In this document: piece by piece, positions 51,355 through 59,155 of the stretch
Numbering within the stretch: position 1 is the first letter of the stretch
How the letters are laid out: the number at the start of each line of letters is the position of its first letter
Source of the DNA: Candidatus Poribacteria bacterium
GTDB lineage: Bacteria; Poribacteria; WGA-4E; PCPOR2b
Assembly (NCBI GenBank): GCA_022826645.1
Contig: JAJDUM010000077.1
Span: 1 to 59,155, forward strand
Reading direction: 5' to 3'
DNA length: 59,155 nucleotides
Notes under the pieces: model-generated
The model's database searches: none
The model's input: the letters and a program-made list of their open reading frames with translations, nothing else
What the model was told of the DNA's origin: nothing
Translations under genes and position numbers: made by a program

Positions 51355-52428
51355 CTACTTTTTCAGGGGATGCTCTCGATTTGCAATAGGGAACGACACG
51401 CGCTTTCCAGTAAGCTGGGATTCGTAAGCACCGAGAATCATTTCCAACGCTGCAACAGCGTCTTCTGCTGCGGAAATGGGCTTGCGATCATTTTCAATCG
51501 CATCGATTAAATCAATCATTGCAAGGTTATTGCCGCTAGAAAAAGGCGTGTCGTCAACCTGCACCGTTTCCCATTTTTGGGAGGTATTCGCTGGCGACCA
51601 GCACGGATGGGGATAGCTGACTAGACTGTCTCCGCCTCCACCACGCATCGATATCCTACCTTTGTCGCCGATAATCTCCATACCGTAGTAATCGCCACTC
51701 TCCTCATTCTTTCGGGAGTCAAACAATCCGGAAACACCACTTTCAAAGGCGAAGTAGCTGTTGACACAATCGCCAGCGATAAGTCCCACAGGCTCAGTAG
51801 CATCACGCGCATCGTCAATTGTAACTTCTTTTCCATTCTCTGTGACGTGTGCCTGCATCCACGCAACATCTCCGACGAAGAAGCGCATCATATTGAAGAG
51901 GTGTGTGCCGAGCACGATCATATCCTCACCACCGCCGCGCCGGTCCTGCTTTCCGTGTGCGTGGATCGCTTGAACCGTTCCGATTGCACCATCGTGCAGC
52001 ATCTGTTTGACGGCTTGAATTGATGGGAGATAGACGGCTTGATGCGCGACAGCAACTTTCTTCCCTTCTCGCTTTGCCGCTTCTACAACTTGGTCTCCCT
52101 CGGCAAGGGTTGCTGTCATCGGCTTTTCGCTGTAGACGTGGCAACCGGCATTGATGCATGCCAGCAGCATTTCGAGATGGTCAGTCGTCCAGCGCGGTCC
52201 CATACTGACGATATCCAACTCCTCTTTGTCGAGCATTTCACGGTAATCGGCGTAGCCACGTTGAACACCTGTCTTTTCCATCTCTTCGCGCCGTCCCGCT
52301 TCATCAGGATCAGCAATGGCAACAAACTCAATGTTGTCCAACTCGTTAAAAGGCATGTGGAGACCGTGTCCGTAGTTTCCAGCTCCTGTATGTCCGATCG
52401 CAGCAGCGCGATATGTTTTTTGACTCAT
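51355..52428 (-). CDS. Gfo/Idh/MocA-family oxidoreductase
   Basis: A protein of 357 residues. AAAIGHTGAGNYGHGLHMPF (Rossmann start; the second Gly is replaced in part by a GHTGAGNYG turn), CHVYSEKPMTATLAEGD (EKP motif), then a sheet domain with DMIVLGTHLFNMMRFFVGD, where the His would be catalytic. It differs from the other copies. A separate single gene with AGGGAGAATCTC before its ATG. It would oxidise or reduce a sugar-like substrate with NAD(P). Confidence 0.87.
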   Translation of the reverse strand: MSQKTYRAAAIGHTGAGNYGHGLHMPFNELDNIEFVAIADPDEAGRREEMEKTGVQRGYADYREMLDKEELDIVSMGPRWTTDHLEMLLACINAGCHVYSEKPMTATLAEGDQVVEAAKREGKKVAVAHQAVYLPSIQAVKQMLHDGAIGTVQAIHAHGKQDRRGGGEDMIVLGTHLFNMMRFFVGDVAWMQAHVTENGKEVTIDDARDATEPVGLIAGDCVNSYFAFESGVSGLFDSRKNEESGDYYGMEIIGDKGRISMRGGGGDSLVSYPHPCWSPANTSQKWETVQVDDTPFSSGNNLAMIDLIDAIENDRKPISAAEDAVAALEMILGAYESQLTGKRVSFPIANREHPLKK

Positions 52429-52503
52429 GAGATTCTCCCTTTCAAATCTGATGCGTAGTATGAGAAGCGTGACAGTTATTGTGTAAATAGATCCTTAACC
52501 CAT

Positions 52504-53277
52504 TTAGAGCCCCGCGACATATCCTCCATCAACCAACAACGAGGCACCGGTGATCCACTCCGCGTCATCCGATGCTAGAAATACCGATGCGCGACCGATG
52601 TCTCGTGGTAAGCCGAAGCGGGGAATTGGCGTTCTTTCACTTGCCTCCTGAATCTGGTCCGGTGTGAGGTAATCTTGGATTGCGGTCTCAATATAGCCGG
52701 GGCAGATTGCGTTGGAGGTAACGCCGTATCCCCCAACTTCCAGAGCGGTGTCTCGTACCATGTTTACGAGCGCAGCTTTCGCTGAGGCGTAGGCGGGACC
52801 GCCACCGCCACCGAAGGCGTGGACCGAGGCGATTTGGATGATACGTCCATACTGCGACTTTGTCAAGTGAGGGATAGCCAGTTTTGTTGCGACAAAAATG
52901 CCGCGCAGATTCACACCCACTACTTTGTCCCAATCGGCTATCGTAATATCTTGACTGGTGCCAGGGATATGGATGCCGGCGTTATTGACAAGAATGTCCA
53001 ACTCGCCAAAATGTGCAACCGCTGCCTGAATGAGTCGCTCGACCTGCGAGTCATCCGACATGTCGGTTTGGATAAACAGACCTTCTGCCCCCAGTTTCTC
53101 GATCTCTTCAACCGTTGGGGTTGTCACGTCTTGTTCGTGATATTTCCCCTGTTTGGGAGCCTCTTGCACATCTGCAACAACGACCTTAGCACCCTCACGG
53201 GCGAATTCGACTGCGATTCCTCGTCCGATGCCGGAACTAGCACCGGTAACGATGGCGACTCGGTCTTTTAATACCAT
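52504..53277 (-). CDS. Short-chain dehydrogenase/reductase (classical SDR)
   Basis: A protein of 257 residues. ATG 53277 (MVLKDRVAIVTGASSGIG) has GGAGG 10 nt upstream. The longer frame to 53343 does not. TGASSGIG (12-19), NNAG (about 100), catalytic Ser (IASVHAFGGGGG), Tyr and Lys (AYASAK), ICPGYIET and ITGASLLVDGG are all present. VVVADVQEA after strand 2 favours NAD. An acidic insert follows strand 2 (QGKYHEQDVTTPTVEEIEK). It lies about 75 bp from the Gfo/Idh gene start and is possibly in one unit with it. Confidence 0.9.
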   Translation of the reverse strand: MVLKDRVAIVTGASSGIGRGIAVEFAREGAKVVVADVQEAPKQGKYHEQDVTTPTVEEIEKLGAEGLFIQTDMSDDSQVERLIQAAVAHFGELDILVNNAGIHIPGTSQDITIADWDKVVGVNLRGIFVATKLAIPHLTKSQYGRIIQIASVHAFGGGGGPAYASAKAALVNMVRDTALEVGGYGVTSNAICPGYIETAIQDYLTPDQIQEASERTPIPRFGLPRDIGRASVFLASDDAEWITGASLLVDGGYVAGL

Positions 53278-53413
53278 TTTGAATTTCCTCCAAGTATACA
53301 CGTTCTGTGCAGACTCTAAGTTACTAATGGTTTTTCTGAGCAAAAAAAATAATGCGTAAGGCGAAAAGAGTTGTGTGTATGAACAGACTATGTTGTGTAG
53401 CGAATATGGAATC

Positions 53414-54760
53414 TTATCTCAAACTCCGCGCTCGTGGCACACTCAGTGAAAAGATATGTTTTGGTGCGAGAAAGGTTAGCGTTGCACCGCGTGAAATGGA
53501 AAACAGTGTCAACGCCAACCAGAGTCCATGGTTTCCCAACCCCTTTAACAGGAAATACGCCAAGAGAAAGACCACCGTTGAAGTCAGCATGGAATTTCGC
53601 ATAGCGGTGGAAGCGGTGGCACCGATAAAAACCCCATCCCAAATATAGGCTGTGGAGTTGACCAGTGGTGCCATGGCGATCCAGATTAGGTAGGGCCGGG
53701 CACCGATAAGCAGTTCAATTTTGTCCGTGAACAGGTACAGCAACTTCGTCCCGAACAACGCAAAAACCAGACTGAATCCCACGGAAAGAAATAGCGCCCA
53801 ACAGAACGAAAAGAACACGGAACGTTTTAATCTGATCAGGTCCTGTGCCCCTTTGTATCTACCGACAAGGCTTTCCGCTGCAAAAGCAAAACCGTCAACG
53901 CCGTAAGCCAAGATATGGATGAACTGCATGAGGATCGTATTAATAGCGAGCGCCACGTCACCTAAGGCTGCAGCCTTCGTTGTAAAAAACGCATGGCAGA
54001 ATAGCACGGACAGTGTCCGGATGAAGATGTCGCCACCTATCCTGAAAAAGCGCCTTAAGGCAGGGAGGTGCAGCACCCCTTTAAGACTCCAGCCCGCCCA
54101 AAGATGTCTATAAGTCCCCACAAACAGCCCAACAGTGCATAACAACCCAAGGTATTGCGCGATCACAGTCCCAAGTGCAACTCCATCGGAGTTCATCATT
54201 AGAACCTTAACAAAGAAAAAATTTAATCCAAGGTTCAACAGATTCACCAAGATGGTGAGGAACATGGGGTACTTGGCATTCTGCATACCGAGAAACCAAC
54301 CGTGAAACACATGCAGCGTTAGGGTGGCTGGTGCGGCATAGATACGGATATGAAAATAGGAGCGCGCAAGCTGTTCGACTTCAGGACCAGCGTCCATCAG
54401 ATAGAAACTGAGCGCTGCAATTAAAGGTTGAACGGCAACGAGCAGTAGACCAATCAGCAATCCGATAATTCCTGCCCGCTTTAGGATTAACGTACATTCT
54501 TGAGTATCCTTTGCGCCATAGGCTTGTGCTGTTAGTCCGGTAACACCCATTCGGAGGAACCCGAACCCCCAATACACGAAACCGAAAATGATACCACCGA
54601 TGGCGATAGCACCAAGGTACTGCTCATTTTCCAAGCGCCCCATCAGGGCGGTGTCAACCACACTCAACATTGGCACCGACAGATTGCTGATAATGCTGGG
54701 GACAGCGAGGTTGAGAATCTGCTTGTTCAGGTTACGGTTTTCTGGATTCCTCGTGAACAT
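53414..54760 (-). CDS. MATE-family multidrug/toxin exporter, DinF-like
   Basis: A protein of 448 residues with 12 membrane helices in two six-helix halves. LAVPSIISNLSVPMLSVVDTALMG (family start with the usual VDT), GFLRMGVTGLTAQAYGAKD, and the second half with DVALAINTILMQFIHILAYGVDGFAFAAESLVGRYKGA. The last two features, with an acidic residue in helix 7 or 8, are DinF-type. It would expel cationic compounds using sodium or protons. Single gene. About 130 bp of spacer separates it from the SDR. Confidence 0.9.
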   Translation of the reverse strand: MFTRNPENRNLNKQILNLAVPSIISNLSVPMLSVVDTALMGRLENEQYLGAIAIGGIIFGFVYWGFGFLRMGVTGLTAQAYGAKDTQECTLILKRAGIIGLLIGLLLVAVQPLIAALSFYLMDAGPEVEQLARSYFHIRIYAAPATLTLHVFHGWFLGMQNAKYPMFLTILVNLLNLGLNFFFVKVLMMNSDGVALGTVIAQYLGLLCTVGLFVGTYRHLWAGWSLKGVLHLPALRRFFRIGGDIFIRTLSVLFCHAFFTTKAAALGDVALAINTILMQFIHILAYGVDGFAFAAESLVGRYKGAQDLIRLKRSVFFSFCWALFLSVGFSLVFALFGTKLLYLFTDKIELLIGARPYLIWIAMAPLVNSTAYIWDGVFIGATASTAMRNSMLTSTVVFLLAYFLLKGLGNHGLWLALTLFSISRGATLTFLAPKHIFSLSVPRARSLR

Positions 54761-54903
54761 TCAAAACCTTTTTCAAAAGAACCTCCGTCCCAACCAGCCA
54801 GCCCTTTCGCTCTGTAATCGATTTTCCCTGTACGATACTCTCTACCGGCGTGGATAGTTGTTTCGACTGGAATCCCCCATAACGAGCGGAGAATTACAAT
54901 TAC

Positions 54904-55887
54904 TCAAGAAATCAGATACAACGGTTCTAATCCCGCGGCTATCCTGTCCACGTTCTCCGCCGCTGCACCCGCTCGTTTCCGTGAGGTGCCGTCGGTACCA
55001 CCTGAGATGTGGGGAGTGGCTATTACATTTGGCAGGTTAAAGATCTCTGAATTCAGATCTGGCGGCTCTTGACCGAAGACATCCAGACCGGCGCCGGCGA
55101 TTGTACCTTCCGCCAACACCTCGATCAACGCTTCCTCATCCACCAATGCCCCTCTCGCAACATTGATTAAAAACGCTGTCGGCTTCATCAAACGCAGGCG
55201 ACGCGAATCAATGGTGTGCCGTGTCTCCTCGTTGAGATGGAGATGCAGCGATAGAAAATCGGACGCAGCGATAACAGCGTCTAAATCCTTCGGTTTTCCA
55301 ACGAAATCGAGTCCAAATTCGCGCACCTCGTCCGCGCCAACATCACGGATATCGATCGCCGACATTTTTAAGCCGAAGGGCGCAGCTCGCCGTGCCAGTT
55401 CAATGCCACTTGCACCGAAACCAACGATGCCCAAATTCAGACCATCAAGTTCCATCCCAACAGGTCTATACAGCTCTCCTTGCTTTAAGTTCGTTTGGGT
55501 AACCGGGTATTGACGAGCGAGCATCAACATGAACATCATAGCACATTCAGCCAGCGCCACAGCGCTGAAGATCCCGGGACAGTTAGCTACGGGTAGGTTC
55601 TTCGAGCACCAATAGTTCAGATCGAAATGGTCAAAGCCTGTTCCAAGGATCTGCCAGAGTCGCACTTGCCCCTCTGCGGCGTCAGCCATCTCTCGTGTCC
55701 CCGCTGAACCGCCGTGATCAATGACCACATCAACCCCATCAAACTGCGGAGCAATGGGTTGATCATAATCCAAAATATGCAGATTGTGCCAGTCACCGAT
55801 TGCAGTCACTATGTCGTCCCGTGCCGGTTTCAACATTGAGGGACCAAGCGGATGGGGCAAAAACAGGACGGTCAATCTTTCGGGCAT
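54904..55887 (-). CDS. D-isomer-specific 2-hydroxyacid dehydrogenase
   Basis: A protein of 327 residues. ATG 55887 (MPERLTVLFLPHPLG) has GGAGG 8 nt upstream. The frame is open to 55965. NAD-binding GIVGFGASGIELARR, catalytic Arg (NVARGALVDE), Glu (LDVFGQEPP) and His (TPHISGGT) form the usual triad. The substrate-binding domain includes VVIDHGGSAG and QILGTGFDHFDL. It reduces 2-oxoacids or oxidises D-2-hydroxyacids. The gene lies 140 bp after the MATE gene. Confidence 0.9.
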   Translation of the reverse strand: MPERLTVLFLPHPLGPSMLKPARDDIVTAIGDWHNLHILDYDQPIAPQFDGVDVVIDHGGSAGTREMADAAEGQVRLWQILGTGFDHFDLNYWCSKNLPVANCPGIFSAVALAECAMMFMLMLARQYPVTQTNLKQGELYRPVGMELDGLNLGIVGFGASGIELARRAAPFGLKMSAIDIRDVGADEVREFGLDFVGKPKDLDAVIAASDFLSLHLHLNEETRHTIDSRRLRLMKPTAFLINVARGALVDEEALIEVLAEGTIAGAGLDVFGQEPPDLNSEIFNLPNVIATPHISGGTDGTSRKRAGAAAENVDRIAAGLEPLYLIS

Positions 55888-55953
55888 TGCTATTTCCTCC
55901 AGTTGCACTGCGACTATGGTAAATTTTAGAATTACTTGGAAACTGCTAATCGG

Positions 55954-56409
55954 CGAGGTGAGCAAACCTCGACTACTGGGGTTAGAAAAATCTGGGCTAT
56001 GACCCGGTAGGTGCGGTTTCTAACCGCACCGCATCCCGATGAATCGGGATAAATCGGGAACAGCGCCTACCAAACATAAGGCGCGAAAGTGTCTATTTAT
56101 TTTTATAATTTACTATAATTAGGACTTACGCATTCCAGGACGGAGCAAGATGCCCCGTCTACAGATTAACCCATTTCAGCATAGGTGGTGCGGGGCAAGA
56201 TGCCCCGCCTACGGCTGGCTGCGTAAGTCCTGTTAATAAGACACTCCAAACCGGTGCGTCCCGATACATCCCCGATACATCGGGACAGGCGGGACTCCGA
56301 CAAGCCGAGAGCAGGTCCCGACTCGCCGGGATTCTCCCCGATACATCGGGGCAGGCAGGAGCGGAACAGGCGGGATCGGAACCGAAGGGCGAAAGTGTCT
56401 ATTTATTTT
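55954..56409. repeat. Cluster of palindromes and a 21-bp direct repeat in a 636-bp spacer
   Basis: In the gap between the 2-hydroxyacid dehydrogenase and the glutamyltransferase gene. Stems seen: CGAGGT/ACCTCG (55954-55971), GGTGCGGTT-TCT-AACCGCACC (56010-56030), ATCCCGAT/ATCGGGAT (56033-56050), GCGCCT/AGGCGC (56063-56084), CCCGAT-AC-ATCGGG (56271-56284), and CCCCGAT-AC-ATCGGGG (56336-56351). GCGAAAGTGTCTATTTATTTT is repeated exactly at 56083-56103 and 56389-56409. No coding capacity. Confidence 0.7.
56121..56231. repeat. MITE-like palindromic element, complete copy
   Basis: AGGACTTACGCA (56121-56132) and its exact complement TGCGTAAGTCCT (56220-56231) bound 111 bp. Inside are two AGA-loop hairpins, 56139-56159 (one mismatch) and 56190-56208 (perfect). 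The right side is shared with 38301-38350, and the ends and interior with 2610-2706. No target-site duplication is evident by eye. Confidence 0.7.
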
Positions 56410-56523
56410 CAGAATTCACCATAAATACAACACCTATAGCGGGAGAAATCTGTTACGCTCTCTCGTCTGGGCGGGTAAATCAGACACACTGATCTGGCAT
56501 TTAGACTCTGAGGCAAATTCCTG

Positions 56524-58152
56524 TCATTCGTCGTCTAACCCCGCTGCATGCCGACTTGCAGCAGGATCACCGGCAGCATATAGCATCCCACTATCTTGGT
56601 CAATAGCGAGCATCACAGGCGTCGCAATGGCTCCCGCTCTTGCCTCAAGTTGATGCCCACGGCGGATTAATTCCTCCTGAACGCTTGGATCCACCGTGTC
56701 ACTGACAGCCAACGATCCAGCCTGTTTGAATGCCTCTTCACGGTTGGGATTTGGATCGAACGAATCCTGGTGGTGCGCTGTAGCGAAGCGTGGTGCGGTG
56801 ACAGCCTCTTTCGGCTGCATATCAAACTCGATGAAGTCGAGGAGTAGGTTCAGTGCTGCTTGATCTTGCAGGTCACCGCCCGCGACGCTAATCGCCAGAA
56901 TCGGACTGCCGTTCTTCAGAACAAGCGTCGGGGTCAGCGTGATGCGGGGGCGCTTGCCGGGTTGGATACAGTTTGGATGTCCCGGAACCGTATTGAGGCT
57001 GCGCAATCGGTTACCGAAACTCACACCCGTTGAACCTCCCATCCTCTCTTCACGGTGCACGTTAGCCGAAGGTGTGGCAGAAACTACATTCCCCCAGCGA
57101 TCAGCGACGACACAGGTCGTCGTTCCACCAACCCCTGGCCGAAACACGCCACCCTCTTTCACCGGTTTCATGTTCGCTATATCCCCCGGACGGGCCTCCA
57201 TCGACGCTTTTTGCATATCGATTAGGGGGCGACGAATCTCGGTATACGCATCGGACAGCAGTTCCTGCATCGGGACATCGACAAAGACTGGATCGCCGTA
57301 ATACTCATCACGATCTGCCATAGCCAGTTTAAGCGCTTCCGTGATCACGTGAACATAGTCTGCCGAGAAGTGGCCCATGCCCTTCAAATCAAAACCTTCC
57401 AGCAGGCGCAACGCTTGGCAGAGATAGGGTCCCTGCGTCCACGTGCCGCATTTGTAGACCGTATACCCTTTGTAATCCACCGTCACGGGGTTCTCGATTA
57501 GCGTCGTATGGGCGGCAAGATCCTGTCTACGAAGGAATCCGCCTCTCTTGATGTAAAATGCTTCCAATTCCTCCGCGATATCATTGCGATCCTTGTTCCG
57601 TCCATAAAAGCGATCGGTTGCAGCCTGTAGCTTTGTTTCACGATCACCGGATGTGAGATGCTCCTCCTCAACCATTCGGCGCAATGTGATCGCCAAGTTG
57701 GGGTGCCAGTCCTCGTCTCCCGCATCCAAGAGAGCAAGTGTAGGATTTACGATCTCCTCAAATGTCTTGGTTCCATACCGTTGGAGCATGGTGATACAGA
57801 GATCAACAACCGAGGGCACGGGTGCCATTTTCATGTCACCCGGCGGGATACCATTTGCCATATACCAATCGATGGCTTCTTGCGAAAGCGGAGCACGTCC
57901 TTGGCCCGAAAGTGATTTTACCTCTTGGTTCTCCGCGTCAAAAATCAGAACCGGCACCTCACCGCCAATAGAGCAGGCGATATGGTCTGTAACATTAAGT
58001 GCGAGGATCGTTCCGGCTGCTGCGTCTGCGGCATTGCCACCTGCCTCCAGAATTTTAATTCCCGCATCTACCGCTCCGGCTCCGCCTGCAGCGACAGCGC
58101 CCGTCTTGCTGATAGCGTTCCAACCTATCCCTTGAAAGTTTGTGTCTGGCAT
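56524..58152 (-). CDS. Gamma-glutamyltransferase family protein, cytoplasmic type
   Basis: A protein of 542 residues. ATG 58152 has AAGGAG 8 nt upstream. The substrate-binding half (about 10-340) includes VDAGIKILEAGGNAADAAAG and QGRAPLSQEAI. The self-cleavage and catalytic Thr lies in GVGGTTTCVVADRWGN (about residue 360), and the small-subunit part has ISVAGGDLQDQAALNLLLDF and the end AAGDPAASRHAAG. No signal peptide. Such enzymes act on gamma-glutamyl amides, and some homologues act on related amides. It lies 33 bp after the RraA-like gene and shares its direction. Confidence 0.88.
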   Translation of the reverse strand: MPDTNFQGIGWNAISKTGAVAAGGAGAVDAGIKILEAGGNAADAAAGTILALNVTDHIACSIGGEVPVLIFDAENQEVKSLSGQGRAPLSQEAIDWYMANGIPPGDMKMAPVPSVVDLCITMLQRYGTKTFEEIVNPTLALLDAGDEDWHPNLAITLRRMVEEEHLTSGDRETKLQAATDRFYGRNKDRNDIAEELEAFYIKRGGFLRRQDLAAHTTLIENPVTVDYKGYTVYKCGTWTQGPYLCQALRLLEGFDLKGMGHFSADYVHVITEALKLAMADRDEYYGDPVFVDVPMQELLSDAYTEIRRPLIDMQKASMEARPGDIANMKPVKEGGVFRPGVGGTTTCVVADRWGNVVSATPSANVHREERMGGSTGVSFGNRLRSLNTVPGHPNCIQPGKRPRITLTPTLVLKNGSPILAISVAGGDLQDQAALNLLLDFIEFDMQPKEAVTAPRFATAHHQDSFDPNPNREEAFKQAGSLAVSDTVDPSVQEELIRRGHQLEARAGAIATPVMLAIDQDSGMLYAAGDPAASRHAAGLDDE

Positions 58153-58185
58153 CGATATTCTCCTTCTAAACGGCAGTTTGCCATT

Positions 58186-58923
58186 CTATTTTTCTTGAGC
58201 TTCCCGCCATTCCTCGTATTCCGCCCTCGCCTCATCATTGAGCGGATAGTATTTGCGCAGGTGACCGCCTTCCTCCAGTTTCATGCGGCTGAAATCCTCC
58301 CATTCGGAGTGGGCGGTGGCTTTTTCACACAACTCGGGTGCCAACTTAATAGGTACTACAACCGCGCCGTCATCGTCGGCTACAATGATATCGCCCGGCA
58401 TAACTAAGGTATCCCCACACGCTACCGGAACATTGACGGCAAAGGGATAGATGTTCGTTTGCGTATGGAAGTTGGGGGTCGTGCCTTTTAACCATAACCC
58501 CAATCCCAAGGTTTGTGCATAGGGAAAATCTCGAATACAACCATCTATGACAGCACCGATTCCCCCACGCCCCTTGAAAAAGGTCAACATCATCTCGCCG
58601 AAAACACCGCTACTCAGGTCGCCCCGTGCATCGACGACGATAATATCGCCGGGTTGGGTGTGGTAGAGTGCATGGCGGTGCAGCTGTTTTTCGGGATCGT
58701 TATATTCGTCAACAGCGTAAATATCCTCACGTTTGGGCATAAATTGCAGGGTGAGTGCTGGACCGACCACTGTCTTGCCGGGTGTACGGGGGATTGGACC
58801 CAGAATCTGGGGATCACGGATACCGAGACGGCACAATTCACCAGCAGCGGTAGCACTGCTGATAGAGGAGAGGGTTTCGATCAGTTGTTGGGGAGGGCGT
58901 TCAATGTCTGACGTGTTTATCAT
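58186..58923 (-). CDS. RraA-like (HMG aldolase/demethylmenaquinone methyltransferase family) protein
   Basis: A protein of 245 residues. ATG 58923 (MINTSDIERPP) has AGGAG upstream. The frame is open to 59037. GDIIVVDARGDLSSGVFGEMM, GGIGAVIDGCIRDFP (with Arg and Asp for metal and substrate), GTTPNFH and GDIIVADDDGAVVVP match the RraA/HMG aldolase fold. These proteins cleave 4-hydroxy-4-methyl-2-oxoglutarate-type acids or have lost activity. It precedes the glutamyltransferase gene. Confidence 0.85.
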   Translation of the reverse strand: MINTSDIERPPQQLIETLSSISSATAAGELCRLGIRDPQILGPIPRTPGKTVVGPALTLQFMPKREDIYAVDEYNDPEKQLHRHALYHTQPGDIIVVDARGDLSSGVFGEMMLTFFKGRGGIGAVIDGCIRDFPYAQTLGLGLWLKGTTPNFHTQTNIYPFAVNVPVACGDTLVMPGDIIVADDDGAVVVPIKLAPELCEKATAHSEWEDFSRMKLEEGGHLRKYYPLNDEARAEYEEWREAQEK

Positions 58924-59078
58924 GGCTTCTCCTGTCTGTGAGATCAGATAGTGCGGACAGATCGGCATCAAATGCCTGCTGTTCATATTCGTGATTTTAG
59001 CAGATTTTTGGCGAGGCGTCAACAGCGAAATCCGCAATATGAAGTGCCAACGTTAATTTGGGCCACAAATCAGTAAAG

Positions 59079-59155
59079 TTAAGACAAGTATTGTTGTTCA
59101 AATTCCACCGGCGTCAAATATCCTAACGCCGAATGGGGTCGTTTCTGGTTATAGA
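59079..59155 (-). mobile_element. IS3-family transposase (OrfB), C-terminal end, truncated by the window
   Basis: Reading the minus strand from the edge gives YNQKRPHSALGYLTPVEF then EQQYLS and a stop (TAA at 59081-59079). RPHSALGYLTP is the signature end of the IS3/IS481 integrase domain. The IS right end, with its inverted repeat, should lie between 59078 and the RraA start but cannot be fixed without the other end. Confidence 0.85.

Noticed and set aside
56121..56231. CRISPR-like array in the palindrome-rich spacer
   Set aside because: The repeats differ in sequence and spacing, with only two AGA-loop stems and no unique equal-length spacers. No cas genes are present.
58924..59078. Exact right boundary of the IS3-family element
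   Set aside because: The other end lies outside the window, so neither the inverted repeat nor a target duplication can be confirmed.

Overview
The window looks like a chromosomal contig from an uncultured bacterium close to Candidatus Poribacteria or a related sponge/pelagic lineage. This is inference from content. Within 59 kb there are four Gfo/Idh/MocA-type oxidoreductases or close relatives, two phytanoyl-CoA-dioxygenase-like (PhyH) proteins, two AP2-type TIM-barrel isomerases, an enolase-superfamily enzyme, a TAXI-type TRAP permease, a remnant of the FlgD/T9SS-like C-terminal domain typical of that group, and short GC-rich palindromic repeats scattered between genes. Shine-Dalgarno sites (GGAGG) are clear for most genes and were used to choose starts. 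No phage, CRISPR array or integrative element was seen. The only mobile DNA is the tail of an IS3-family transposase at the right edge.

Layout. 60-2574 (minus): dut-thyA-folA-thuA-like, a dTMP synthesis operon with a ThuA-like protein. 2791-4200 (minus): gluconolactonase-like plus VOC protein. 4750-4826: tRNA-Arg(CCG). 4985-6846: a Ser/Arg/Tyr low-complexity exported protein and an acidic partner. 6944-12605 (plus): a copper/periplasmic redox block (Cys-rich secreted protein, DUF3347 lipoprotein, TolC/CusC-like outer-membrane protein, two-domain multicopper oxidase, then from its own promoter an FMN_bind-like protein and a Rieske protein). 12614-15465: ychF, an SDR and an MqnD-like protein. 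15781-17737: tRNA-Asn(GTT) and an orphan sensor kinase. 18210-24232: a fused FAD/Fe-S dehydrogenase, a DUF1854 protein and an ABC exporter with extra N-terminal domains.

24601-38156 is accessory metabolism: glycosidase-like TIM barrel, TRAP permease, an acyltransferase with ankyrin repeats inside its membrane domain, PhyH, a beta-propeller protein, a sugar isomerase followed by a fused NuoE-NuoF-type protein, a lipoprotein, a YgiT-type zinc protein and a CaiC/CaiD-like CoA ligase-hydratase pair. 38490-43812 (minus) is a compact PhyH-Gfo/Idh-AKR-Gfo/Idh-MR/MLE cluster that reads as a catabolic route for an oxidised or substituted sugar. 43894-45949: bioB and another isomerase. 46072-50547 (minus): a flotillin operon with two NfeD proteins and two FloA paralogues. 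50847-59155: a frameshifted sorting-domain protein, Gfo/Idh, SDR, MATE exporter, 2-hydroxyacid dehydrogenase, a 640-bp palindrome-rich spacer, gamma-glutamyltransferase, an RraA-like protein and the IS3 tail.

The best candidates for something new are the ankyrin-acyltransferase fusion, the orphan NuoEF fusion coupled to a sugar isomerase, the FMN_bind-like/Rieske pair that lacks the flavinylation threonine, the covarying AGA-loop palindrome family, and the PhyH-centred sugar cluster. All functional assignments come from motif recognition without database searches.
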